Positions 35,295 to 44,218 are shown, counted from the stretch's first letter. The stretch is 64,000 bases of DNA from Siminovitchia fordii DSM 16014 = CIP 108821 (GCF_000374565.1 NZ_KB894690.1:62001-126000), one strand, 5' to 3'. The notes: generated by a model not told the origin, from the letters alone. A program made the numbers and translations.

Positions 35295-37001
35295 ATGATG
35301 GCAGTATTAGAAAGGGAGATTATCGAATCAATTCCGGGGACATATAATCTGGAAAACTATGATGCGCTACGACATACATTTTCATGGGATGACGCTGCCA
35401 AGGAACTAAGTTTTGCGAAGACCGGAAAACTCAATGCTGCCTATGAAACGATTGACCGGCATGTTGACGAAGGCAACGGCGAAAAAGTGGCTCTTCATTA
35501 TATCAACGGTGACGAAAGGCGTTCACTGACATTTAAAGAAGTGAAAGAAAAAACAGATCATTACGCGAGAGTTTTAAAGAGTCATGGAGTTAAAAAAGGA
35601 GATAGGGTTTTTGTCTTTCTCCCGAAAACTCCTGAATGCTACATTTCCATTTTGGCCATTATCAAGATCGGTGCCATTGCCGGTCCTTTGTTTGAAGCTT
35701 TCATGGAAGAGGCCGTCAAAGACCGGATCAATGACTGCAAGGGGACTGTACTGATTACAGACAATGAGATGGTCAAACGTGTTCCGCAAAAAGAAATATC
35801 TTCGCTTCAAACGATTTTGGATGTCGAAGACATTGAAAATACAATTATTGATGGTAAAAACGATTGCGACTTGGTCGAGTGGGTGGATCCGGAAGATGGC
35901 ATGCTCATTCATTATACGAGCGGATCGACTGGCAAGCCCAAAGGCGTGTTGCACGCACATCGCGTTGTGAGCCATCACTACGTATCAGGCAAGTGGGTGC
36001 TTGATGTGAAAGATGACGATGTCTATTGGTGCACGTCCCATCCCGGCTGGGTGACTGGGAGCGTATACGGCCTTTTTGCTCCATGGTTGAATCGGGCAAC
36101 AATCGTCATTCAAGGAGGCCGGTTCAAAGCTGAAAACTGGTACCAACTCATTCATGAATTTAAGGTGACGATCTGGTACAGTGCACCGACTGCTTTCAGA
36201 ATGCTGCTTTCACAAGGCGACGTCATTAAAAACTATGATCTTTCCTCATTGCGCCATGTGCTTAGTGTCGGCGAGCCCTTAAATCCTGAAGTAATCTACT
36301 GGGCATGGGAGCAGTTGGGTGTCCGCATCCATGACACGTGGTGGATGACCGAAACAGGCGGACACTTAATCGTCAATTTGCCGGCAGAGACGATTAAACC
36401 AGGTTCCATGGGACGTCCGTTCCCTGGCATTACAGTCGGCATATTGGATGAAGATGGCCAAGAGCTGCCGAGGGGCTCTGTAGGGCAGCTGGCGATTCGC
36501 ACGCCGTGGCCCGGATTGATGAAGGAGATCTGGGGCAACAAGGATAGATTTGACGCTTATTTCAGATATGAAGGATGGTATGTATCTGGGGACCTGGCTT
36601 ATCAGGATGAAGATGGATATGTGTTCTTCCAAAGCCGAGATGATGACATGATCAATTCTGCCGGTGAACGGATCGGGCCTTTTGAAGTTGAAAGCAAATT
36701 AATTGAGCATCCTGCAGTGGCCGAGGCAGGAGTAATCGGGAAGCCGGATCCCATCCGTGGTGAATTGGTGAAAGCTTTTATTACATTGAGACCAGGGTTT
36801 TCTGAATCGAAAGAACTGCTTGAGGAAATCCGTGTGTTTGTGAGAAACAACTTGGCTGCCCACGCTGCACCAAGGGAAATAGAAGTATTGAAGGAACTGC
36901 CAAAGACAGTGATAAGCGGAAAGATTTTACGCAGACAATTAAAAGAATGGGAGATTCAAAGAGCAGAGTCTGATAGATTTATGAGAAATGGGGGAAATTA
37001 G
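35295..37001 (+). CDS. Acyl-CoA synthetase (AcsA-like, AMP-forming)
   Basis: 568 residues, close in length and sequence layout to the Bacillus acetyl-CoA synthetase AcsA. ATP-binding P-loop LIHYTSGSTGKPKG, WYSAPTAFRML, DTWWMTETGGHL, VSGDLAYQDEDGYV are all present. The C-terminal catalytic lysine loop reads ELPKTVISGKILRR, where the common form is PKTRSGK; a residue appears inserted and the Arg replaced. It activates a carboxylic acid to its CoA ester. Its place inside an S-box-led organosulfur operon suggests a sulfur-containing acid rather than acetate (inference). Overlaps the frame of the next gene's alternative start. Confidence 0.88.
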   Translation: MMAVLEREIIESIPGTYNLENYDALRHTFSWDDAAKELSFAKTGKLNAAYETIDRHVDEGNGEKVALHYINGDERRSLTFKEVKEKTDHYARVLKSHGVKKGDRVFVFLPKTPECYISILAIIKIGAIAGPLFEAFMEEAVKDRINDCKGTVLITDNEMVKRVPQKEISSLQTILDVEDIENTIIDGKNDCDLVEWVDPEDGMLIHYTSGSTGKPKGVLHAHRVVSHHYVSGKWVLDVKDDDVYWCTSHPGWVTGSVYGLFAPWLNRATIVIQGGRFKAENWYQLIHEFKVTIWYSAPTAFRMLLSQGDVIKNYDLSSLRHVLSVGEPLNPEVIYWAWEQLGVRIHDTWWMTETGGHLIVNLPAETIKPGSMGRPFPGITVGILDEDGQELPRGSVGQLAIRTPWPGLMKEIWGNKDRFDAYFRYEGWYVSGDLAYQDEDGYVFFQSRDDDMINSAGERIGPFEVESKLIEHPAVAEAGVIGKPDPIRGELVKAFITLRPGFSESKELLEEIRVFVRNNLAAHAAPREIEVLKELPKTVISGKILRRQLKEWEIQRAESDRFMRNGGN

Positions 37002-37002
37002 A

Positions 37003-37713
37003 TTGACAGCGGCGACATTGACCCAGAGTAAAATCGGTGGAATTCATGCAATACCAGAGCTTGCACCTCAATGGAAAAAGTTGAACTTGGCGGAAATCTT
37101 AAAAAGAAGAGCCGCATTTGTTTCTATAAGCCAGAATAAATGCCTCTACGAGAGCGACGGGGCTCTCGGACACGAAAATCACCGCCAGCGCGGTAGCTTG
37201 CCGGCAACGATCAAAACGTTGAAGGCTGCAAGGAAAGCAAGCAATTTTGTTTCATTCAATTGGATCGGTTACAATATTTATCGTGGAAATGATCCTCAAA
37301 ATATTTTCGACAAAGTCCAATACGAGACATGGGTTGCAGGTTTGGATGTAACGGAAGAAAAAATCAAAAGAGACAATGAGTTGGTTGATGAATTACAGGA
37401 ACTGGTTGAGCCGGATGATCTCCAATTTCATGAATGTGCATTGCAGACCGCTTTTATCGGCACGCCCTTTCCGCTCGAATTAGCCAGGAAAAGGGTGGAG
37501 GTCATCGTATTTACAGGTGTCCACCTCGATTGGTGCATAGAAGGAAATGTCCGTCTGGCGCGTGACAACGGCTATTTGCCGATTGTAATCGGAGATGCGA
37601 CAGGATGTGAAAAGCCAGAGCAGGAAGCAGCTGCCATGGAGCGGATCAATAGTATTTTTGCACCTGTCATATCATCCAATGACTTTGTGAAGTATCTTGA
37701 ACACCCCATCTGA
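37003..37713 (+). CDS. Isochorismatase-fold (cysteine hydrolase family) protein
   Basis: About 236 residues. The fold is indicated by the core FTGVHLDWCIEGNVRLARDNGYLPIVIGDAT, whose Cys is the usual nucleophile, and the preceding AFIGTPFPLEL. The other members of the usual triad are not obvious: the Asp position in the first strand (AFVSISQNKC) and the Lys before the AF element (HECALQTAF) seem replaced. TTG 37003 with GGGGGA 7 nt upstream is preferred over ATG 36988, which lies inside the ligase gene. Probably still in the ligase operon. Substrate unknown. Confidence 0.7.
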   Translation: MTAATLTQSKIGGIHAIPELAPQWKKLNLAEILKRRAAFVSISQNKCLYESDGALGHENHRQRGSLPATIKTLKAARKASNFVSFNWIGYNIYRGNDPQNIFDKVQYETWVAGLDVTEEKIKRDNELVDELQELVEPDDLQFHECALQTAFIGTPFPLELARKRVEVIVFTGVHLDWCIEGNVRLARDNGYLPIVIGDATGCEKPEQEAAAMERINSIFAPVISSNDFVKYLEHPI

Positions 37714-37729
37714 GAGGAGGCTGGAAAAT

Positions 37730-38212
37730 ATGTTTGAAGTTAAAGCATACTCCGGAAATAAGCAGGAAGACTATCAATTGCTGCTGAAGCAATTAGATGC
37801 TTTATTGGACGGTGAAACGGACGAAACAGCATTGCTGGCCAATGCATCAGCACTATTAAATCAGTTTTTGGATAAAGTGAATTGGGTCGGCTTTTATGTG
37901 TGGAAAAATGATGAGCTTGTACTTGGTCCATTCCAGGGATTGCCGGCATGTACGCGAATTGCTTATGGGAAGGGCGTTTGCGGTGCTGCTGTAAAAGAAA
38001 AGAAAACACAACGGGTGGCAGATGTTCATCAGTTTCCTGGACATATCGCATGTGATGCAGCAAGCCGGTCGGAAATTGTCATCCCTATTATCGTAAATGG
38101 AAACATTTACGGGGTACTTGATATCGATAGCCCGATCACAGACCGATTTGACCACATTGATCAGAAATATCTTGAAGAATTTGTGAAAATTGTTGAGGAT
38201 GTTTTAAAATAA
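37730..38212 (+). CDS. msrC: Free methionine-(R)-sulfoxide reductase (GAF domain, fRMsr)
   Basis: 160 residues, a single GAF domain with the conserved cysteines of fRMsr in LPACTRIAYGKGVCGAAV and PGHIACDAASRSEIVIPI, plus NWVGFYVWKNDELVLGPFQG. It reduces free methionine-R-sulfoxide. GAGAGGAGG lies 9 nt before ATG 37730. It follows the sulfur genes by 16 bp and shares their terminator, giving the operon a methionine-recovery function. Confidence 0.9.
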   Translation: MFEVKAYSGNKQEDYQLLLKQLDALLDGETDETALLANASALLNQFLDKVNWVGFYVWKNDELVLGPFQGLPACTRIAYGKGVCGAAVKEKKTQRVADVHQFPGHIACDAASRSEIVIPIIVNGNIYGVLDIDSPITDRFDHIDQKYLEEFVKIVEDVLK

Positions 38213-38244
38213 ATCGTTTAACATGGAGCTGACTAGACGACTAG

Positions 38245-38291
38245 AGGCCCTTTGTTCCATTTGAATGGATGGAGCAAAGGGCCTTTTTTTA
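38245..38291 (+). terminator. Terminator of the sulfur operon
   Basis: A 14-bp stem with one G-U pair (AGGCCCTTTGTTCC at 38245-38258, partner at 38271-38284) followed by TTTTTTT. Confidence 0.88.
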
Positions 38292-38425
38292 TCAAATGGC
38301 TATTGAGAAGAGTGGAAGAATAGACTCTATGCCGAAGTAAACAATTTTTTCAAAACCAGAAATATCATGCGAAAGGGCTAAAAACCATTATATTTTAACT
38401 TTTTTCTTTCCGATTTGAGGTGATT

Positions 38426-38716
38426 ATGGTGAAAGATGGAGCATATCCAAACAAGGAAATATTCAGTTTACCAGATTTATATTTTTTCAAGTGGTGTGAT
38501 CTAAAGTATGGGATTAATCGGGGTATCTACAATACAATCGATGCGCTCCTGCATGAAAAAGGTTATACAGATGTGTATGAGAGAAGGTTCATTTTGACCA
38601 GGTTTCTTGAACATTCATTGAAGCAGAATCTGTATGACGAAAAGATAAATGCTATAAAGTTTGGACGGGGAAACTTAACAATAAAAGTAAATGAGTTTGT
38701 AGAGGAGCACGCCTAG
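38426..38716 (+). CDS. Small hypothetical protein (96 residues)
   Basis: Soluble, basic-aromatic protein with no recognised domain. GAGG at 38417-38420 precedes ATG 38426; GTG 38420 or GTG 38429 are possible starts. It lies 35 bp upstream of the flavin monooxygenase, in the same direction. Function unknown. Confidence 0.6.
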   Translation: MVKDGAYPNKEIFSLPDLYFFKWCDLKYGINRGIYNTIDALLHEKGYTDVYERRFILTRFLEHSLKQNLYDEKINAIKFGRGNLTIKVNEFVEEHA

Positions 38717-38751
38717 TCATTTATAAAAACATACAAAGGAGAGGATGCTTT

Positions 38752-40134
38752 ATGACCAAAAAAAGAATATATCTTAATGCTTTCGAAATGAATTGTGTCG
38801 GACATCAGTCACCCGGCTTATGGAGACATCCAGAAGATCAATCTGAGCGGTATAAAGATCTTAACTATTGGGTTGATCTTGCAAAAACCTTGGAAAAAGG
38901 ATGCTTCGATGGAATGTTCATTGCAGATGTCATCGGTATTTATGATGTGTATGGCGATGATAAGGCGACGACTCTCAGGGAAGCAACGCAGGTTCCTGTA
39001 AATGATCCGATGATGCTTGTTTCGGCGATGGCACATGCTACCGAGCATATAGGGTTCGGTATTACATGCTCAACGACATTCGAACATCCTTATACATTCG
39101 CCAGAAGAATGTCGACGTTGGATCATTTGACAAAAGGACGCATCGCGTGGAATATTGTCACTTCCTATTTGGAGAGCGGTACAAAAAATATTGATATTGG
39201 GGACAAATTCCAACATAGTGAACGATATGCCATCGCTGATGAGTATATGGAAGTCTGCTATAAACTATGGGAAGGCAGCTGGGAAGAGGATGCGGTCCAA
39301 AGGGATAAAGATGGGGGTATCTTTACCGATCCGGATAAGGTACATGGGATAGAACACCATGGAAAATATTTTGATGTACCAGGCATCCATTTATGTGAAC
39401 CATCGCCCCAAAGGACTCCCGTTTTATATCAAGCGGGCGGATCGCCCACTGGCAGGAAGTTTGCAGCAAAGCATGCGGAATGTACCTTTGTTTCTGGACC
39501 GGCCCAAGGCCCGATAGCATCTTATGTCAAGGATTTGAGGAAGCTTGCGGAATATGAAGGCAGAGATCCGGAAAGCATAAAAATATTCGCCTTGATGACG
39601 CCAATTGTGGGCCGGACTGAGGAAGAAGCATGGAGGAAATATGATGAGCTTACTAAATATATCAGCTATGATGGAGCATTGGCTTTAGTAGGCGGTTGGA
39701 CCGGCATCGACTTTTCCGGGTATCATCCTGATGATGAAATAGAATACATTGAAACAAATGCCATAAAGTCATGGTTAAAAATGCTGACTGCGTCAAAGCC
39801 TGATAAAAAATGGACAGTTAGGGAACTTGCAAATTTTGTAGGAGTAGGCGGGATGGGGCCCGTAGCTGTCGGCACCCCTGAGCAAATTGCGGATACATTA
39901 GAAATGTGGGTGGAAGAAACAGATATTGATGGATTCAATCTCGCATATGCTTTGGCACCTGGAACTTTCAAGGATTTTGTTGAACTTGTCACACCTGAGC
40001 TCCAAAGAAGAGGAGTTTTAAAAAAGGAATATGCCGAAGGGACCTTTCGGGAAAAATTATTCGGTAAAGGAAATGCACGTTTACCGGAAGAACATCCTGG
40101 AACGGGGTATCGAAGAAATGTTATGCATGTGTGA
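38752..40134 (+). CDS. FMNH2-dependent LLM-class monooxygenase (NtaA/SnaA/DszA-like)
   Basis: 460 residues, luciferase-like TIM barrel with the insertions of the nitrilotriacetate monooxygenase/DszA group. Segments: LNAFEMNCVGHQSPGLWRHPED at the N-terminus, GITCSTTFEHPYTFARRMSTLDHLTKGRIAWNIVTS, GTPEQIADTLEMWVEETDIDGFNLAYA and a C-terminal LVTPELQRRGVL. Such enzymes cleave C-N or C-S bonds using FMNH2 and oxygen. Next to sulfonate uptake and methionine synthesis, a sulfonate/sulfone desulfurising role is attractive but unproved. No flavin reductase gene is seen nearby. GGAGAGG precedes the ATG. Confidence 0.87.
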   Translation: MTKKRIYLNAFEMNCVGHQSPGLWRHPEDQSERYKDLNYWVDLAKTLEKGCFDGMFIADVIGIYDVYGDDKATTLREATQVPVNDPMMLVSAMAHATEHIGFGITCSTTFEHPYTFARRMSTLDHLTKGRIAWNIVTSYLESGTKNIDIGDKFQHSERYAIADEYMEVCYKLWEGSWEEDAVQRDKDGGIFTDPDKVHGIEHHGKYFDVPGIHLCEPSPQRTPVLYQAGGSPTGRKFAAKHAECTFVSGPAQGPIASYVKDLRKLAEYEGRDPESIKIFALMTPIVGRTEEEAWRKYDELTKYISYDGALALVGGWTGIDFSGYHPDDEIEYIETNAIKSWLKMLTASKPDKKWTVRELANFVGVGGMGPVAVGTPEQIADTLEMWVEETDIDGFNLAYALAPGTFKDFVELVTPELQRRGVLKKEYAEGTFREKLFGKGNARLPEEHPGTGYRRNVMHV

Positions 40135-40292
40135 TGGGAGTAGAAAAATCCGGACAATCTCATTTGTTAATTAAGTATATTTTCGTTCAATCGGCTTGAT
40201 TTCGGAGGCGGCACCTCGGTCGACTAAAATCCATCAGGTTTATTTAATTCTCTACTTTTCGGAAAATACATCAATTCGCCCTTTCAAAACGA

Positions 40293-40323
40293 TTGACTTC
40301 GCTATGGCTTACAGATTATATTG
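40293..40323 (+). promoter_or_regulatory. Candidate promoter for the MFS gene
   Basis: TTGACT (40293-40298), 17-bp spacer, TTATAT (40316-40321), about 40 bp before the start codon. Confidence 0.45.
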
Positions 40324-40359
40324 TTTCTTATATATCTCCAAATAAGAAGGAGAAGGCAT

Positions 40360-41514
40360 ATGAAAAACAATAATATGACTTTAACGATTTTACTTACAAA
40401 TCTTTTTATAGCCTTTTTAGGAATCGGGCTAGTTATTCCAGTGCTGCCGACCATCATGAACGAATTGAATTTATCGGGATCTGTTGTGGGGAACCTTGTT
40501 GCGGCTTTCGCTGTGATGCAGTTGATCACATCCCCGATTGCCGGCCGCTGGGCGGACAAATTTGGACGCAAAAAAATGATTGTTTCCGGTTTGTTCATTT
40601 TCAGTCTTTCCGAATTGCTATTCGGGCTTGGCAAAACAGTGGAAGTTCTCTTTGCTTCACGTTTACTTGGTGGTATAAGTGCAGCTTTTATCATGCCTGC
40701 TGTTACGGCATTTATTGCGGATATTACAACTATGGAAACGAGACCGAAAGCACTTGGCTATATGTCGGCCGCCATATCGACCGGTTTTATTATCGGGCCC
40801 GGACTTGGTGGGTTTTTAGCTGAAATCTCGACGCGCCTTCCGTTCTTTACAGCTGCAGTATTTGCCTTGATAGCAGCAGTTTTATCAATGGTCACTCTTC
40901 GCGAGCCAGAGCGGAATATGGAAGAAGCAGCGACGGGTCAAAAAGCCGGAATCAAACGCATTTTTATTCCGATGTATTTCTACGCTTTCCTGATTATTTT
41001 AATAACGGCTTTCGGTTTGGCCGCCTTTGAGTCATTGTTTTCCCTGTTTGTCGACCACAAATTCTCCTTTACTCCCAAGGATATCGCAATTGTCATTACG
41101 GGAGGGGCCATAGTCGGGGCGGTTGCACAGGTCTTATTTTTCGATCGTTTGACGAAATACCTTGGAGAGATCGGACTGATCCGTTACTGTCTGATCCTTT
41201 CAGTCATACTCGTATTTCTCATGACAACAGTCAATTCATATATGCACATCCTTATTGTCACATTTATCATCTTTGTCGGCTTTGATCTGATTCGCCCGGC
41301 AGTTACATCCTATTTATCCAAAATTGCCGGCGATGAGCAGGGATTTGTGGGCGGGATGAACTCAATGTTCACAAGCATTGGAAATGTCTTGGGTCCTGTT
41401 GTAGGAGGAATCTTATTTGATGTTGATTTAGACTATCCGTTTTATTTTTCAGCGATCTTCTTACTGGTAGGTGTCGTGATTGCATTTGTTTGGAAAAAAC
41501 CTGCGAATTTATAA
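40360..41514 (+). CDS. MFS multidrug-type efflux transporter
   Basis: 384 residues, 12 membrane helices. Motif A GRWADKFGRKKMIVSG between helices 2 and 3, and the antiporter motif C region GYMSAAISTGFIIGPGLGGFLAE in helix 5 mark a drug/H+ antiporter (NorA/Bmr-like group). AGAAGGAGAAGG precedes ATG 40360. Single gene with its own terminator. Confidence 0.87.
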   Translation: MKNNNMTLTILLTNLFIAFLGIGLVIPVLPTIMNELNLSGSVVGNLVAAFAVMQLITSPIAGRWADKFGRKKMIVSGLFIFSLSELLFGLGKTVEVLFASRLLGGISAAFIMPAVTAFIADITTMETRPKALGYMSAAISTGFIIGPGLGGFLAEISTRLPFFTAAVFALIAAVLSMVTLREPERNMEEAATGQKAGIKRIFIPMYFYAFLIILITAFGLAAFESLFSLFVDHKFSFTPKDIAIVITGGAIVGAVAQVLFFDRLTKYLGEIGLIRYCLILSVILVFLMTTVNSYMHILIVTFIIFVGFDLIRPAVTSYLSKIAGDEQGFVGGMNSMFTSIGNVLGPVVGGILFDVDLDYPFYFSAIFLLVGVVIAFVWKKPANL

Positions 41515-41549
41515 GTGCTCCTGTCAAGGCGGCAGGAGCACTTTTCTTA
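41513..41549 (+). terminator. Terminator after the MFS gene
   Basis: AAGTGCTCCTG (41513-41523) pairs perfectly with CAGGAGCACTT (41533-41543); TTCTT follows. The stem begins right at the stop codon. Confidence 0.8.
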
Positions 41550-41579
41550 TCTAAATCAGAGGGAGAGTTGAGAAGCTAG

Positions 41580-41813
41580 TTTACGTACACCAAGGGGATT
41601 TGTGGGTTGACAGTGTGGGATTTGAACTGACAAGCGGCGCAGAAACAGTAAAACAGTAAATGAAAAAAGTGAAATTGACCTGATTATTCAGTATTCAACA
41701 AAGATTACGCCGGAACTTTCAAAGATACTTCTAAATCTATTGTAAATCTATTGGATAAAATGCCAATAAAAACAGATATACAGATTGAAATGAAGGACAG
41801 TTCATTTGTCTGA
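41580..41813 (+). pseudogene. Decayed gene fragment with an 11-bp tandem duplication
   Basis: Two frames together spell a protein tail: YVHQGDLWVDSVGFELTSG, then after a frame change EIDLIIQYSTKITPELSKILLNLL. A stop follows at once because TAAATCTATTG is duplicated in tandem (41732-41742, 41743-41753). Without one copy the frame runs on as DKMPIKTDIQIEMKDSSFV to a TGA at 41811. I do not recognise the family. The remnant has no start and is not expressed as an intact protein. Confidence 0.55.
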
Positions 41814-41907
41814 AGGGAAGCAATATTATTTCGAACATCGGATGGTCCGGTGTTGAAAAGAGTTTGAAACAAGTAATTTTGTTGAGTATTTCAATGTTTA
41901 TTCCCAC

Positions 41908-41935
41908 AAACAGAGGCGTGCCTCTGTTTTGTTAT
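41908..41935 (+). terminator. Intrinsic terminator-like hairpin
   Basis: AAACAGAGGC/GCCTCTGTTT (41908-41929) with a 2-base apex, followed by TGTTATG. It insulates the two-component promoter from upstream. Confidence 0.6.
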
Positions 41936-41968
41936 GCAAAATCAAAAAATGCCTTCTCCACAGTTCTT

Positions 41969-42001
41969 TGACATCTTCCTGACATCTATTCATGATATAG
42001 T
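41969..42001 (+). promoter_or_regulatory. Direct-repeat box and extended -10 upstream of the response regulator
   Basis: TGACATCT occurs at 41969 and again at 41980 (11-bp period, one helical turn, as OmpR-family regulators prefer). A TGATATAGT extended -10 is at 41993-42001. The same boxes with the same distances to TATAGT occur before the HtrA gene (44186-44218), pointing to autoregulation by the response regulator. Confidence 0.7.
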
Positions 42002-42046
42002 GAATGGATTAGCAGCTTTATTCTCAAAGGATGTTGGTGGTGGAGA

Positions 42047-42727
42047 ATGAAAACTATATTAATTGTAGAAGATGAATATCCCATCAATCAGGTTCTAAAA
42101 GTATATTTAAGAAAAGCGAATTTTGATACCGAGTCTGCTTCAAGCGGGCTAGAAGCATTGGAAAAGTTCGAAATAGCCAAACCCGATCTTGTGCTGTTGG
42201 ACGTCATGCTTCCGGAATTGAGCGGCTGGGAAGTTTTACAGGAAATCAGAAGAAAGAGCGATTGCCCCGTCATTATGTTGACGGCACTCGGAGATGTGAA
42301 TTACAGACTGGACGGTTTAAATAAAGGGGCTGATGACTATATTTCCAAGCCGTTTGTGGGGGAGGAGGTTGTTGCAAGGGTGAAAGCAGTGTTGCGAAGG
42401 ACTGAGAAAAACGGCAATCCGGTCAAACGGTATGGAGGATTGGAGATCGATTTACAGGGCCACCGTGTGGAATTGAATGGGAAATCAATCCAGTTGACGC
42501 CCCGGGACTTATCGCTGCTGATTTTTCTTGCAAAGTATCCAAATCAAACGTTCACAAGGGATCAACTGATAGAAAAAGTGTGGGGATGGGAATATGAAGG
42601 CAGCGACCGTGCGGTAGACCTATCCATCAAACGATTAAGGAAGTCGCTGAAGGATTGGCCTGCTGAACATGGGGAAATTCGAACACTCCGGGGATTGGGG
42701 TATCAGCTTAGTGTCCGGCATGTATAA
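42047..42727 (+). CDS. OmpR/PhoB-family response regulator
   Basis: 226 residues. Receiver domain with acidic pair E8/D9, phosphoacceptor D52 in LVLLDVMLPE, T in IMLTALG and Lys in YISKPF; C-terminal winged helix (LTPRDLSLLIFLAKYPNQTFTRDQLIEKVWGWEYEGSDRAVDLSIKRLRKSL). GGTGGTGGAG precedes the start. It overlaps the kinase gene by 8 bp. The matched boxes at its own and the htrA promoter suggest it controls envelope protein quality, like CssR in B. subtilis, although it is not a close CssR match. Confidence 0.92.
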   Translation: MKTILIVEDEYPINQVLKVYLRKANFDTESASSGLEALEKFEIAKPDLVLLDVMLPELSGWEVLQEIRRKSDCPVIMLTALGDVNYRLDGLNKGADDYISKPFVGEEVVARVKAVLRRTEKNGNPVKRYGGLEIDLQGHRVELNGKSIQLTPRDLSLLIFLAKYPNQTFTRDQLIEKVWGWEYEGSDRAVDLSIKRLRKSLKDWPAEHGEIRTLRGLGYQLSVRHV

Positions 42728-44129
42728 AAAAAAGATACCGCTGCAACGGTATTGGACAACCAGGTATTTGCTCACTATCTTAATCGGCCTGATCATTATG
42801 GCTGTCGTTTCGGCTCTATGGATCCGGCATACGACATTGGAAAATCGGCTGCATATGATGGAGTTTATGGCTGCAGAAACCGCAAACAGGTTGGTGGCCA
42901 ATGAGGAACCGGTTATTCCTCCATTGAATGAGGTCCCCGGTCTGTTTTCAGAACGTGGACATCTAATGGATATGGAGAGCAGTCCTTCCATCTATATTGC
43001 TGACTTAAGAGGAAACGTCCTGGCCAATAATCGCCCGCAAAGTTCTTTAAAACAGTTTGATTTATCCTTACTTAATCATTCGAAAGAAGTGATAAAACTT
43101 TCGGAAGGAAAAGAGCACGAGCCTTTTTATGTTGTGAAGAAGCCGATAGAGTTTGATTCTGTATCACTTGGATGGGTTGTGATCACTGAGACGGAAGCCA
43201 ACCTGACAAAAGTGAATCAAGAATATCAGCAGCTTACCATCATGATTGTCACTCTTGCTCTCCTTGGCTGGGGAGCCGTCTATATTTTATCAAGGAAATT
43301 ATCCAAACCGATCAAAGAAGTATCAAAAGCTGCCGAACAGGTACGGAAAGGCAATTATGAAGTAGATCTTCCAAGTGATGCAAAGGCGGAAGAAGTGGAT
43401 GAATTGATCCATTCTTTTAAAGAAATGTCCCAGCAGCTGCAAAGGCTTGAAACGATCCGTACAGAATTGCTTGCAGGGGTTACCCACGAATTGAAGACGC
43501 CTGTCACTTCAATTAGCGGACTTTTGCAGGCTATTGATGAGGAGGTCGTAAACGGGGAAGAGGCAAGGGAGTTTTTGAAAATTACTTTAAAAGAAACGGC
43601 AAAAATGAGAACAATGGTGGAAGATTTATTGGCTTTCAATTCGTTTGCGGCCAACGCTGTTCCTTTAAAGATGGAAAAACATTCAATCAATAAGCTTGTA
43701 ACAGATTCGGTGTACCAATGGGAGGCTGGGCAGACGGTTGACGGGCTGACTGTTGAAGTGAAATTGTTTCATAATGACGCTATTATCCATGTTGATGCTG
43801 TACGACTGCAGCAAATCATGACAAACCTTTTGAATAACGCCAAGCAGTCAATTGTTCCCCCGGGAAAAATCGAAGTTGGAATCACGGAATCTGCAGAAAC
43901 ACTTCAGATTGATATCAGGGATACTGGTGAAGGGATTCCAAAAGAAGAGCAGACGCTTATTTTTGAACGGTTTTATCGAGGCCATGGGAAAAAATATAAA
44001 GTTGGAGGCCTTGGACTAGGACTCCCTTTCAGCAAAATGATGGCACAGGCAATGAATGGAGATTTAGAGTTGATTGAAAGTACACCTTTGGGGACTGTCT
44101 TCCGGATCAGACTTCCGAAAATAGATTAG
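42720..44129 (+). CDS. Sensor histidine kinase
   Basis: 469 residues. Membrane helix ~15-35, extracytoplasmic sensor domain ~36-170, second helix ~175-195, HAMP, then the dimerisation/phosphoacceptor helix with H256 (GVTHELKTPVTS), N box NLLNNAKQS, G1 DTGEGIP, F FERFYRG and G2 GLGLGLP. ATG 42720 sits inside the regulator's end; a longer in-frame start at 42669 would lie deep within that gene. Cognate partner of the response regulator. Confidence 0.92.
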   Translation: MYKKKIPLQRYWTTRYLLTILIGLIIMAVVSALWIRHTTLENRLHMMEFMAAETANRLVANEEPVIPPLNEVPGLFSERGHLMDMESSPSIYIADLRGNVLANNRPQSSLKQFDLSLLNHSKEVIKLSEGKEHEPFYVVKKPIEFDSVSLGWVVITETEANLTKVNQEYQQLTIMIVTLALLGWGAVYILSRKLSKPIKEVSKAAEQVRKGNYEVDLPSDAKAEEVDELIHSFKEMSQQLQRLETIRTELLAGVTHELKTPVTSISGLLQAIDEEVVNGEEAREFLKITLKETAKMRTMVEDLLAFNSFAANAVPLKMEKHSINKLVTDSVYQWEAGQTVDGLTVEVKLFHNDAIIHVDAVRLQQIMTNLLNNAKQSIVPPGKIEVGITESAETLQIDIRDTGEGIPKEEQTLIFERFYRGHGKKYKVGGLGLGLPFSKMMAQAMNGDLELIESTPLGTVFRIRLPKID

Positions 44130-44142
44130 GTTTTTGATGTTA

Positions 44143-44168
44143 CTGCCGTTTTTGCGGCAGTTTTTTTT
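44143..44168 (+). terminator. Terminator after the histidine kinase
   Basis: CTGCCG (44143-44148) pairs with CGGCAG (44155-44160), followed by eight T. Confidence 0.82.
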
Positions 44169-44185
44169 ATGTGAAAAAGTTTACC

Positions 44186-44218
44186 TGACATCTGTCTGAC
44201 ACACTGACCTTTTATAGT
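44186..44218 (+). promoter_or_regulatory. Direct-repeat box and -10 upstream of the HtrA-like gene
   Basis: TGACATCT at 44186 and TGACACAC at 44197 (11-bp period), with TATAGT at 44213-44218. First and second repeats are 27 and 16 bp from the -10, exactly as in front of the response-regulator gene. A further TGAC lies at 44205. Confidence 0.72.

Noticed and set aside
42047-44129. Direct naming of the two-component system as CssRS
   Set aside because: The HtrA linkage is similar, but the regulator sequence as read does not closely match CssR, so only the functional analogy is kept.
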